Of a DNA stretch of 64,000 nucleotides, positions 54,118 through 61,491 are shown one piece after another. Below the pieces are notes generated by a model, which searched no databases, was not told the DNA's origin, and saw nothing but the letters and a program-made list of their open reading frames with translations. Each line of letters opens with the position of its first letter. Position 1 is the first letter of the stretch. A program made the position numbers and the translations under genes. Source of the DNA: Gammaproteobacteria bacterium UBA2965 (lineage in GTDB: Bacteria > Pseudomonadota > Gammaproteobacteria > Pseudomonadales > Azotimanducaceae); NCBI GenBank assembly GCA_002348385.1, contig DEBD01000002.1, forward strand, positions 62,001-126,000, given 5' to 3'.

Positions 54118-55071
54118 ATGATCTACGACAACATCCTACAAACCATCGGCAACACGCCCATCGTCAAGCTCAACCGGACTGGACCGGATGGGATTCAGAT
54201 CTTCGTCAAGGTCGAGGCATTCAACCCGCTTGCTTCGGTCAAGGACCGGCTCGCCTACGCCATCGTCAAAGACGCCACGGATTCCGGCGAGTTGGCGCCG
54301 GGCCAGACCGTGGTGGAAGCCACCTCGGGCAACACCGGAATCGCGCTGGCTATGGTCTGTGCGGCCACCGGACACCCGTTCGTGGCGACCATGGCCGAGT
54401 CATTCTCTATCGAACGCCGCAAGGTCATGCGCGCCCTGGGCGCCAAGGTGATCCTCACGCCCGCCGCCGAGCGTGGCAGCGGCATGGTGCGGCGCGCCGA
54501 GGAGCTGGCGGCGGAGCATGGCTGGTTTTTCGCCCGCCAGTTCGAAAATCCAGCCAACCCGGCCTACCACAGAAGCACCACGGGTCCAGAGATCCTGCAG
54601 GATTTCGCGGGAGAACGTCTGGACTACTGGGTGACCGGCTGGGGGACCGGCGGCACCCTGACCGGCGCCGGGGAGGTGCTAAAAGCCGGGCGCCCCGACA
54701 TCAAGATCATTGCCGCCGAACCAGAGCAGGCTTCTTTGCTCAGGGGTGAGGAGTGGAGCCCACACATGATTCAAGGGTGGACTCCCGATTTCGTCCCGGA
54801 CGTGCTCAACGCGGAAGTGGCCGATCGCATCGTGCCCGTCAATCAGGATGTTGCTAAGGAGGCGGCACTGGGGCTGGCGCAGAACGAAGGCATATTCGTG
54901 GGCGTTTCAGCCGGCGCAAGCCTGGCCGCGGGCCTCGAGGTTGCCGCTGAAGCAGCGGCCGGGTCGGTAATTCTGGTCATGTTGCCCGATACGGGTGAGC
55001 GCTACTTGTCGACCTTCATGTTCGAAGGCATCAACGAAGGCAGCGACGACGACTGGCTGCAAACCTTGTAG
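54118..55071 (+). CDS. Cysteine synthase family PLP enzyme
   Basis: 317 residues. The PLP lysine lies in NPLASVKDRLAYAI, the phosphate/substrate loop is EATSGNTGIALA, and GWGTGGTLTGAGEVLK and GVSAGASLAAGLEVA complete the site. It makes cysteine from O-acetylserine and sulfide. It matches the A-type CysK more than CysM. Starts with ATG after GGGGCAGCAA. Confidence 0.93.
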   Translation: MIYDNILQTIGNTPIVKLNRTGPDGIQIFVKVEAFNPLASVKDRLAYAIVKDATDSGELAPGQTVVEATSGNTGIALAMVCAATGHPFVATMAESFSIERRKVMRALGAKVILTPAAERGSGMVRRAEELAAEHGWFFARQFENPANPAYHRSTTGPEILQDFAGERLDYWVTGWGTGGTLTGAGEVLKAGRPDIKIIAAEPEQASLLRGEEWSPHMIQGWTPDFVPDVLNAEVADRIVPVNQDVAKEAALGLAQNEGIFVGVSAGASLAAGLEVAAEAAAGSVILVMLPDTGERYLSTFMFEGINEGSDDDWLQTL

Positions 55072-55102
55072 CGCGCCATCAAACCATCTGTATGTAAACT
55101 CG

Positions 55103-56083
55103 TTAACGCTTCGCAAGCGCGCGCACCTGGGCGCGCACGTCGTCGACACTGAACGATCCCACCGGTAGCCCCTCGTGCAACATACGTCGCACCAGGTGCT
55201 GACACAGCTCATTTACCGGCGTGGGCACGCCGCAAAGACGCCCCAGCTGTACCACCTCACCGTTGAGGTAGTCCGTCTCAATGTTCCCGGTTCCGCGGCT
55301 GAGGCTCTGCCACGTGGAACCCCCGAAGCGCTCCTGCCCCGGCAGCGTGGCGAACGTATAAATTTCCCGCCCGCCACCTTGCGCCTCAATGGGCTCCCCG
55401 CAATCGATCCCCGCGGCGTCAAAGCACGCCCGGGCCTCGGCATGCAGTTGGGCCACCAGATCTTCGGTGTCGGCGTAGGTGTCCGTAGCAGCCTCCAGCG
55501 CGTTGGCCAGATTGAGCAGAAGCTTCGCGTATTTCTTGCGCATGATGTTGGGGTCGGGATCCGCCACGAAACCGCTACCCGCCAGCGCCTGGGTCAGCCG
55601 CTCGACCCGCTCATCGACACCCCGGGGAAAGCGCCCCGCGTCCAGTAAGCCGCTGGCTCCCTCGCCGAAGCTAAACACCTCACCGGGCATCATGTGCATG
55701 GCCGGCAGGTTGATCAGCATGCCATATACGTTGGCAAAGCAGCGCAGGGCCACGCGCTCGTTCGCCACCGAATTCTGCGCGCAAATCACACTGGTCTGCG
55801 CGGGCGCGCATTCCGCCAGCGCGGCGACGGCAGCGTGGGTATGCTGGGATTTCATGGCAAGCAGCACCATGTCGTCTTCCCGCCAGGTGACTTCAGCGGG
55901 GTGCATCACAGTGTCAAGCCGCAGCCGATGTTCGCCTTCCGGCGCTACGAAGCGCATCCCTTCAGAGCGCAGCGTCGCGCCATGGTCGCCCCGGGCAATG
56001 AGCAACACCTCGTGTCCTGCAAGCGACAGTCTGGCAGCAATGGTTCCCCCCACCGCGCCAGGGCCATAAATGACGAACCTCAT
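55103..56083 (-). CDS. panE: 2-dehydropantoate 2-reductase (ketopantoate reductase) family
   Basis: 326 residues. The Rossmann motif IYGPGAVGGTIAARL starts it, and KYAKLLLNLANALEA contains the catalytic lysine and asparagine of PanE. The C-terminal helical domain has NIETDYLNGEVVQLG. It makes pantoate with NADPH for coenzyme A. Several paralogs occur in many genomes, so the symbol is tentative. Confidence 0.85.
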   Translation of the reverse strand: MRFVIYGPGAVGGTIAARLSLAGHEVLLIARGDHGATLRSEGMRFVAPEGEHRLRLDTVMHPAEVTWREDDMVLLAMKSQHTHAAVAALAECAPAQTSVICAQNSVANERVALRCFANVYGMLINLPAMHMMPGEVFSFGEGASGLLDAGRFPRGVDERVERLTQALAGSGFVADPDPNIMRKKYAKLLLNLANALEAATDTYADTEDLVAQLHAEARACFDAAGIDCGEPIEAQGGGREIYTFATLPGQERFGGSTWQSLSRGTGNIETDYLNGEVVQLGRLCGVPTPVNELCQHLVRRMLHEGLPVGSFSVDDVRAQVRALAKR

Positions 56084-56197
56084 GAGCGGCTTCCTGTGAA
56101 TGTCATCATTGCCTTCCTGTGAAAGTGCTAGCAGCGCACATTATTGCGCCACCTGCTCCACTAGTATCGATCAAGCACCTGCCTGGAAGGAACTCGT

Positions 56198-56605
56198 ATG
56201 CCCGCCAGCTACCACATCAACGAAAATGACGGGCTCATCACCCTGACCGTGACCGGCCGAGTCAATATGGCCGACGTGCACGCGGCTGCAGGCGCGCTCA
56301 TCGGCGACCCGGAGTACGATCCGTCGCTTCCCCAGCTCATGGACCTGCGCGGCATGGAGCTGGACCCGCCTAACGAGGAGAGCCAAAAGCCGTTTTCCCG
56401 ATTCGTATTGCGCAGTTACGCACCGAGTAGCAGAGCGTGTATCGCCATGGTCATCGACCCGGAATTGGATGCGCAAACCTGCGCCGGCGCGTACTGGGTA
56501 TCGTGCGCAGTTGGCAACAGCGAGCTGTTCGACAACTACGAGCTGGCGCTTAAGTGGCTGGTGAAAAAGGAATTTTCCACAGCGGTCCAGGCGAGTGGCT
56601 GCTAG
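56198..56605 (+). CDS. STAS/SpoIIAA-like protein of unknown function
   Basis: 135 residues. SYHINENDGLITLTVTGRVN, PQLMDLRGMELDPPN and DNYELALKWLV look like the STAS/SpoIIAA-like fold often found in marine gammaproteobacteria. Acidic and soluble. Its stop overlaps by 4 bp the end of the leftward small membrane-peptide ORF. Confidence 0.65.
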   Translation: MPASYHINENDGLITLTVTGRVNMADVHAAAGALIGDPEYDPSLPQLMDLRGMELDPPNEESQKPFSRFVLRSYAPSSRACIAMVIDPELDAQTCAGAYWVSCAVGNSELFDNYELALKWLVKKEFSTAVQASGC

Positions 56606-56727
56606 CCCAACAGCAGCACACCCCCAAATAGAACACTCAGCGTGCCCCAAAACACGCAGGGACCCCACCAAGCAATGAGCCTGGCTGCGGTCTCGTTCGA
56701 CCGGTAACTCTCATAGGGCCCGTCCAT
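56602..56727 (-). CDS. 41-residue single-helix membrane peptide
   Basis: Leftward ATG at 56727 with GGGGGAG six bases ahead (a second in-frame ATG at 56733 is too close to it), ending TAG. The charged N-terminus (MDGPYESYRSNETAARLIAW) is followed by one hydrophobic, Trp-rich helix (WGPCVFWGTLSVLFGGVLLLG). Upstream lies a long AT-rich leader with a hairpin and a LexA-type palindrome. Size and layout recall SOS-induced type I toxins such as TisB. No homologue is known to me. Confidence 0.55.
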   Translation of the reverse strand: MDGPYESYRSNETAARLIAWWGPCVFWGTLSVLFGGVLLLG

Positions 56728-56874
56728 GCACATCTCCCCCTGCGGGAACGCGGATCAACTCCTCAATACCCCTGGCAAACTATCGCTTGCAGCCATTGCT
56801 GGCAATTTGCTTCCTGTAATTCGTTTGTAGGATTTCGGACAATTTGGGCCAAAAGTGAAAGAAATATGGATTTG

Positions 56875-56907
56875 AAATAGCTAAAGCGTTGATGTGGTTA
56901 GCTATTT
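56875..56907. repeat. Hairpin AAATAGCTAA/TTAGCTATTT
   Basis: Perfect 10-bp arms (56875-56884 and 56898-56907) around a 13-base loop. In a leftward transcript from the LexA-type site it would fold in the leader, about 150 bases before the membrane-peptide start. Confidence 0.75.
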
Positions 56908-56971
56908 GGAGCGGATCGATTGGGAGGCGCCCAAACAGGCTTTAATTCCGATTTTATTTCTGTATATTTGA

Positions 56972-57060
56972 TGGCCTCACTAGCCGGAGCTGTATGTACA
57001 TACAGTGTATTTCTCCTCGGCAGGGCGAACGCACAAACATAGGCCCGGCTAGTGAGGCCA
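56972..57060. repeat. 16-bp perfect inverted repeat flanking a palindrome
   Basis: TGGCCTCACTAGCCGG (56972-56987) and its exact complement CCGGCTAGTGAGGCCA (57045-57060) are 57 bp apart. No target-site duplication is visible, and no transposase. It could be the 3' stem of the cysQ mRNA, a remnant of a small mobile unit, or a structured RNA. Confidence 0.8.
56990..57005. promoter_or_regulatory. LexA-type SOS box
   Basis: CTGTATGTACATACAG is a perfect 16-bp palindrome and fits the gammaproteobacterial LexA consensus CTGT-N8-ACAG. It is nested in the 56972-57060 inverted repeat. The nearest leftward gene is the 41-codon membrane peptide, 263 bases away. On the plus strand TTGATG at 56968 could be a -35, but a good -10 was not found on either strand. 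Confidence 0.6.
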
Positions 57061-57144
57061 ACCCCCCCTCCCCTCGACTAACGTTTTATCCAACGCTGCG
57101 TTTACGCATGGATTTTTCCTGCGTGTAGCGCCTTGTTGAAGGCT

Positions 57145-57978
57145 TTACTCCTTGGGCGGAACATCCGGCAAGGAGCCCTTCCAGTCGAAAGAAGCATCGG
57201 CCACGGCGATGAACTCCGGATTGAGAAAGCTCTCTTTGGCGTTGTAGGTGATTGAAGCGCCGCCCGCCGCCCAAACATCGCCTCCCGCAGCTGACAAGAC
57301 AGCGTGAGCAGCCGCGATATCCCATTCGGAAGTCGGGCCCAGCCTGGGATAAATGTCCGCTCGCCCCTCTGCCAGGATGCAGAGCTTGAGCGAGCTGCCC
57401 ACAGGCGTACGCGCCACCTCACCGAAGCGCAAAGCCAGATCTTCCAGGTAGCGCTCCAGGCGCTCCCCCCCATGGCTACGGCTGGCCACCACCACCAGGC
57501 TGCCCGGATCATCCCAACTACGCCCAGTGAGCGCTTGCGGCGCGGCCTGGGTATCTGCAAGGTCGATTCGGAGGGCTTCACCAGCATCCGCATCCCCCGT
57601 GTACACGATATTCTGGGTGGGCACACCCACCACACCCAATCGTGCCCGCTGACCCTCGATCAGCGCTATGTTCACCGTGAATTCGCCGTTGCGGTTGACG
57701 AATTCCTTGGTGCCATCCAACGGATCCACCAGCCAGTAACGGTCCCACTGGCTGCGGACTGCGTATTCCGGCGGCACGGATTCCTCGGAGAGCACCGGGA
57801 TCTCCGGTGCGATCTCGGCGAGCCCTTCCACGATGACGCGGTGTGAGGCCAGATCCGCCTGCGTGAGCGGGGATTCGTCGGACTTCGTCTGTACCGCGAA
57901 ATCCGAACTGTACACTTGCAGGATGGCCTCGCCCGCAGCCGCCGTTATGCGCACCAGGTCAGGCAGTAGATGTTCCAT
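57145..57978 (-). CDS. cysQ: 3'(2'),5'-bisphosphate nucleotidase CysQ
   Basis: 277 residues from the ATG at 57978, with GGGAG six bases ahead. Inositol-monophosphatase fold metal motifs: LSEES, WLVDPLDGTKEFVNRNGEFTVNIAL (in pieces) and TSEWDIAAAHAVL. It hydrolyses adenosine 3',5'-bisphosphate left over from sulfate reduction. It shares a sulfur theme with the cysteine synthase nearby. Confidence 0.94.
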   Translation of the reverse strand: MEHLLPDLVRITAAAGEAILQVYSSDFAVQTKSDESPLTQADLASHRVIVEGLAEIAPEIPVLSEESVPPEYAVRSQWDRYWLVDPLDGTKEFVNRNGEFTVNIALIEGQRARLGVVGVPTQNIVYTGDADAGEALRIDLADTQAAPQALTGRSWDDPGSLVVVASRSHGGERLERYLEDLALRFGEVARTPVGSSLKLCILAEGRADIYPRLGPTSEWDIAAAHAVLSAAGGDVWAAGGASITYNAKESFLNPEFIAVADASFDWKGSLPDVPPKE

Positions 57979-58032
57979 GGACAACTCCCTATTCGTATGA
58001 GCGCACCGCCTTAATGGCCCTGGTGCGCGTTC

Positions 58033-58596
58033 TCAACAGCCAAGCAGCGGCCTGGCCATGCACAACGCTGCAATTGCGCGCGCCTCAGTAAAATCCTCCG
58101 CGCCGAACAACTCGTCGAGCCGATTCGCCGGCCACCTGACCAGCTCCGGGGGCTCGGGCTCGTCCCCAGGCAGAGATTCCGGGTACAGATCCCGAGCCAG
58201 CATGACGTTGATGGTAAACCCCATGTGGCCGGGCGCTACGGTGAGCGATTTGACGAAGCGAATGTCCCGTGCCCCGAAGCCCACCTCTTCCTTGAGCTCG
58301 CGATTCGCAGCGTCTTGCAGAGACTCGTGCTGTTCGGTGGCGCCTTTTACCAGGGTTAGCTGCACTTCGTGAAACCCAGCGGCATATTCCCGAATCAGCA
58401 GCAGGTCACCGTCGGCGTCCAAGGCCACCACAATCACGGCCGAACGCCCGCCACCGGCCAGGCGCTCGTAGGTTCGCCGCTCGCCGCTGGCGAACGCAAG
58501 ATCCATCTCCTCAATGCGGAAAAAACGAGTCCGCGCCACGGTGCGTACCGCCATCAGTTCTGGAACGCCCACCTGTTTCTCCTCAATACCGCGCAT
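58033..58596 (-). CDS. nudE: ADP-compounds hydrolase NudE
   Basis: 187 residues. Nudix box G-X5-E-X7-REUXEE-X-GU is GATEQHESLQDAANRELKEEVGF. The surrounding LIREYAAGFHEVQLTLVKGA and LTVAPGHMGFTINVML match NudE. It cleaves ADP-ribose, NADH and related compounds. It is divergent from yrfG, 62 bp away, as in E. coli. Confidence 0.92.
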   Translation of the reverse strand: MRGIEEKQVGVPELMAVRTVARTRFFRIEEMDLAFASGERRTYERLAGGGRSAVIVVALDADGDLLLIREYAAGFHEVQLTLVKGATEQHESLQDAANRELKEEVGFGARDIRFVKSLTVAPGHMGFTINVMLARDLYPESLPGDEPEPPELVRWPANRLDELFGAEDFTEARAIAALCMARPLLGC

Positions 58597-58658
58597 CGAC
58601 TGCCTACCGAGCTATCATAGGCACGCCATGGCTTCACCATCCCCAACCGCCAACAACC

Positions 58659-59327
58659 ATGGTTGATTGGCAGACCATCGACACCGTCCTGCTGGATATG
58701 GACGGCACCTTACTTGATCTGCGCTACGACAACACCCTGTGGAACGAGTTGGTGCCCGAGCGCTACAGCCTGGCCCAAGGCCTGGAACTGAACGCGGCTC
58801 GCCAGACCCTATTCGCGCAGATGAGTGAGCTGCGCGGGGACCTGCTCTTCTATTGTCTGGACCACTGGGCCAGCTACACCGAGCTAGACATCGTGGGGCT
58901 ACATAGGGAGCTTGCCCACCTGATCAGCTACCGACCCAACGCCGAGCGATTCCTTAACCAGGTGCGCGCCGCCGGCAAACGCTCTCTACTGGTAACGAAC
59001 GCTCACCGAGACAGCCTGCGGGTGAAGGATCAGCACAGCGACCTGATCGAAAAGTTAGACGAGGACATCTCCTGTCACGACTACGGCGCTCCCAAGGAAG
59101 ACCCGCGATTCTGGGCGCGGCTGCGCCGCGAGCACCCCTACGATCCGCAGCGCACCCTGCTCATCGACGACAACGCGGCCGTGCTTGAAGCGGCAGAGCA
59201 GTCCGGCATCCAGCACCTGATCACCGTGGCCCGCCCGGATTCCGGCCGGCCCGCACGCACGGGCTTGTCCCATCGGGCCATCCATGACTTCGAAGAGATC
59301 ATGCCAGGCGCTGCGGCCTCACCATGA
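58659..59327 (+). CDS. yrfG: GMP/IMP nucleotidase YrfG (HAD family)
   Basis: 222 residues. HAD motif I VLLDMDGTLLDLRYD, motif II LVTNAHR, and motif IV IDDNAAVLEAA. YrfG dephosphorylates GMP and IMP. The ATGA overlap at 59324 joins it to hslR, the E. coli gene order. Confidence 0.92.
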   Translation: MVDWQTIDTVLLDMDGTLLDLRYDNTLWNELVPERYSLAQGLELNAARQTLFAQMSELRGDLLFYCLDHWASYTELDIVGLHRELAHLISYRPNAERFLNQVRAAGKRSLLVTNAHRDSLRVKDQHSDLIEKLDEDISCHDYGAPKEDPRFWARLRREHPYDPQRTLLIDDNAAVLEAAEQSGIQHLITVARPDSGRPARTGLSHRAIHDFEEIMPGAAASP

Positions 59328-59755
59328 GCAGCAATGGCTCCGACTCCGGCAAGGTAAGGCTGGACCGCTGGCTGTGGGCCGCCCGGTTCTTCAAAACCCG
59401 CGCGCAAGCCAAGAGCGCCATCGAAGGTGGCAAGGTGCACATCAACCAGCAAGGGGACAGCTCACGGCAGAATCGTCCCAAGGTCAGCAAGGAAATTGCC
59501 ATCGGCGACATGCTGACCATCCGGCGCGGCGATTTGCCGGAGACGGTGCTGGTTAAGGGGCTTGCTGAAAAGCGTGGCAGCGCCAAGGTGGCTGCCACCC
59601 TGTTCGAGGAAACGCCGCAGAGCATCGAAGCCAGGGAAGCGGAGCGTGCGCGGCGCGGAATGGAACGTCTGGGTCTGCAGGTACCCAGCAGCAGACCATC
59701 CAAAAACGCCCGCCGCGCGCTGCGCAAACTCAAGCAGGAAGGGGAAGGGGACTAG
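59324..59755 (+). CDS. hslR: Ribosome-associated heat-shock protein Hsp15
   Basis: 143 residues. An S4 RNA-binding domain (VRLDRWLWAARFFKTRAQAKSAIEGGKVHIN in pieces) and a basic C-terminus (SKNARRALRKLKQ). Hsp15 binds free 50S subunits carrying nascent chains, moving stalled tRNA to the P site. hslO, next in E. coli, is not here; pckA follows at 122 bp. Confidence 0.95.
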   Translation: MSSNGSDSGKVRLDRWLWAARFFKTRAQAKSAIEGGKVHINQQGDSSRQNRPKVSKEIAIGDMLTIRRGDLPETVLVKGLAEKRGSAKVAATLFEETPQSIEAREAERARRGMERLGLQVPSSRPSKNARRALRKLKQEGEGD

Positions 59756-59791
59756 CGCGCGTTCACAAGAATGCGCGCGATCGTGGGCAGA

Positions 59792-59821
59792 TTGTGAACG
59801 GTTATTAAATCCCGATATAAC
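59792..59821 (+). promoter_or_regulatory. Candidate sigma-70 promoter of pckA
   Basis: TTGTGA (59792-59797), 18-bp spacer, TATAAC (59816-59821), about 56 bp before the pckA ATG. The -35 lies in the right arm of an 8-bp inverted repeat GTTCACAA (59761-59768) / TTGTGAAC (59792-59799). A second -10-like CATAAT lies closer to the gene. Confidence 0.5.
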
Positions 59822-59877
59822 AACCATAGGCGCTCTGGCATAATCGGCCGACTTGATTTCGGGAAGGCTACTGGTTC

Positions 59878-61443
59878 ATGGCCGTAGACATCGCTACCAC
59901 CACCAAAAGCACGACTTACGTTGACGTTTCCGGTCCGTCGCTGGCGGAAATGGCCGTACTGCGCGGCGAAGGTCAATTCGCCAGCAACGGCGCCATCGTA
60001 GTGCAGACGGGCAAGCGTACGGGCCGCTCCCCCAAAGACCGCTTCATTGTGGATGAGCCTTCCACCTCCGAGTCCATCGACTGGGGTTCGGTGAACCAAC
60101 CGGCCTCGCCGGAGGTGTTCGACGCGTTATGGGATCGAGTCCAGGTTTACCTGGAAGACCGCGAGCGGTTCGTTTCGAACCTGCACGTCGGTGCCGACCC
60201 GGAGCACTATCTACCCGTGCAAGTGACCACCGAGTTCGCCTGGCACACCCTGTTTGGTCGCGCCCTGTTTATCACGCCCGAACACTACAATCCGCATAAC
60301 AAAGAAGTCTGGCAGGTGGTCAACGCGCCAGGCTTTGTCTGTGAGCCCGAGCGCGACGGCACCCCGTCCGACGGCACCGTCATGATCAACTTCGCTCAGC
60401 GCAAGGTGCTGCTGGCCGGCATGCGCTACGCCGGCGAGATGAAGAAGTCCATGTTCTCGGTACTCAATTTTCTGCTGCCCGAAAAAGACGTCTTGCCCAT
60501 GCACTGTTCCGCCAACATGGGTGACGGTGGCGACGTCACTTTGTTTTTCGGTCTTTCTGGAACCGGCAAGACGACGTTGTCTGCGGATCCGGAGCGGTTT
60601 CTCATCGGAGACGATGAGCATGGCTGGGGCAAAGGTAGCGTGTTTAATTTCGAGGGTGGGTGCTACGCCAAGTGCATCGACCTGTCGCGCGAGAACGAAC
60701 CGGTCATATTCGACGCCATTCGCTTCGGTGCCATCGTCGAAAACGTCATCATGGACGAGGACACGCGTACGCCCGACTACACGGATTCCACGCTCACGGA
60801 GAACACCAGAGCCTGCTATCCGCGCGCCAACATCGAGGCCAAGGTGCCGGAAAACAGGGGCGGCGAGCCAGCGCGCATCATTTTCCTGACCTGCGACGTC
60901 AGCGGCGTTCTGCCACCGGTCTCCATTCTGTCGAAAGAAGCCGCCGCGTATCATTTTCTATCGGGCTACACAGCTGCCGTTGGCTCCACAGAGGTGGGCT
61001 CCACCGAAGCTTACAAGGCCACCTTTTCGACCTGCTTCGGCGCGCCCTTCTTTCCCAGGCCGGCAGGTGTTTATGCCGATCTGCTGATCAAACGCGTAGA
61101 GGAATTCGGGTCCACGGTATATCTCGTAAACACAGGATGGACCGGCGGCGGCTACGGCGTCGGCGAGCGCTTTGCCATACCCACCACCCGAGCCATCATT
61201 CACGCCATTCAATCCGGCTCGCTGGATGGCGCAGCGCTAGAAAAGCTGCCGGGGTTCAACCTGGATATCCCAGTTACGGTGGATGGCGTAGATGCGTCGC
61301 TGCTCAACCCACGCAATACCTGGTCGGACAAAGCCGCCTACGATGAAGCGGCCCGCAGTTTGATCGCCAAATTCGTGGAGAATTTTGAGCGCTTCGATGT
61401 GAATCAACCCATCGTGGACGCTGGTCCGACCGCAGATTTCTAG
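59878..61443 (+). CDS. pckA: Phosphoenolpyruvate carboxykinase (ATP)
   Basis: 521 residues. P-loop GLSGTGKTTLSADP and the metal-binding FIGDDEHGW (kinase-2 like), plus the PCK-specific RTGRSPKDRFIVDE and WTGGGYGVGERF. It converts oxaloacetate to phosphoenolpyruvate with ATP, the first gluconeogenic step. Growth on acids and lipids, as the catabolic island suggests, would demand it. Confidence 0.96.
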   Translation: MAVDIATTTKSTTYVDVSGPSLAEMAVLRGEGQFASNGAIVVQTGKRTGRSPKDRFIVDEPSTSESIDWGSVNQPASPEVFDALWDRVQVYLEDRERFVSNLHVGADPEHYLPVQVTTEFAWHTLFGRALFITPEHYNPHNKEVWQVVNAPGFVCEPERDGTPSDGTVMINFAQRKVLLAGMRYAGEMKKSMFSVLNFLLPEKDVLPMHCSANMGDGGDVTLFFGLSGTGKTTLSADPERFLIGDDEHGWGKGSVFNFEGGCYAKCIDLSRENEPVIFDAIRFGAIVENVIMDEDTRTPDYTDSTLTENTRACYPRANIEAKVPENRGGEPARIIFLTCDVSGVLPPVSILSKEAAAYHFLSGYTAAVGSTEVGSTEAYKATFSTCFGAPFFPRPAGVYADLLIKRVEEFGSTVYLVNTGWTGGGYGVGERFAIPTTRAIIHAIQSGSLDGAALEKLPGFNLDIPVTVDGVDASLLNPRNTWSDKAAYDEAARSLIAKFVENFERFDVNQPIVDAGPTADF

Positions 61444-61491
61444 CTAGGCTTACGGCCGGTCGAACTGCGGCAGACTGACTCTAACCAAACC

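Larger units (their letters stand above)
56728..57144. other. AT-rich gene-free stretch with nested inverted repeats
   Basis: Clearly lower in GC than its neighbours. It holds, right to left, a 16-bp inverted repeat enclosing a LexA-type palindrome and then a 10-bp-stem hairpin, and no frame longer than the small membrane-peptide ORF beside it. Upstream region of that peptide and downstream of cysQ. Confidence 0.7.

Noticed and set aside
56972..57060. Integron attC site
   Set aside because: Length and arms are similar, but the RYYYAAC/GTTRRRY core sites are absent at the ends and no integrase or cassette lies near.
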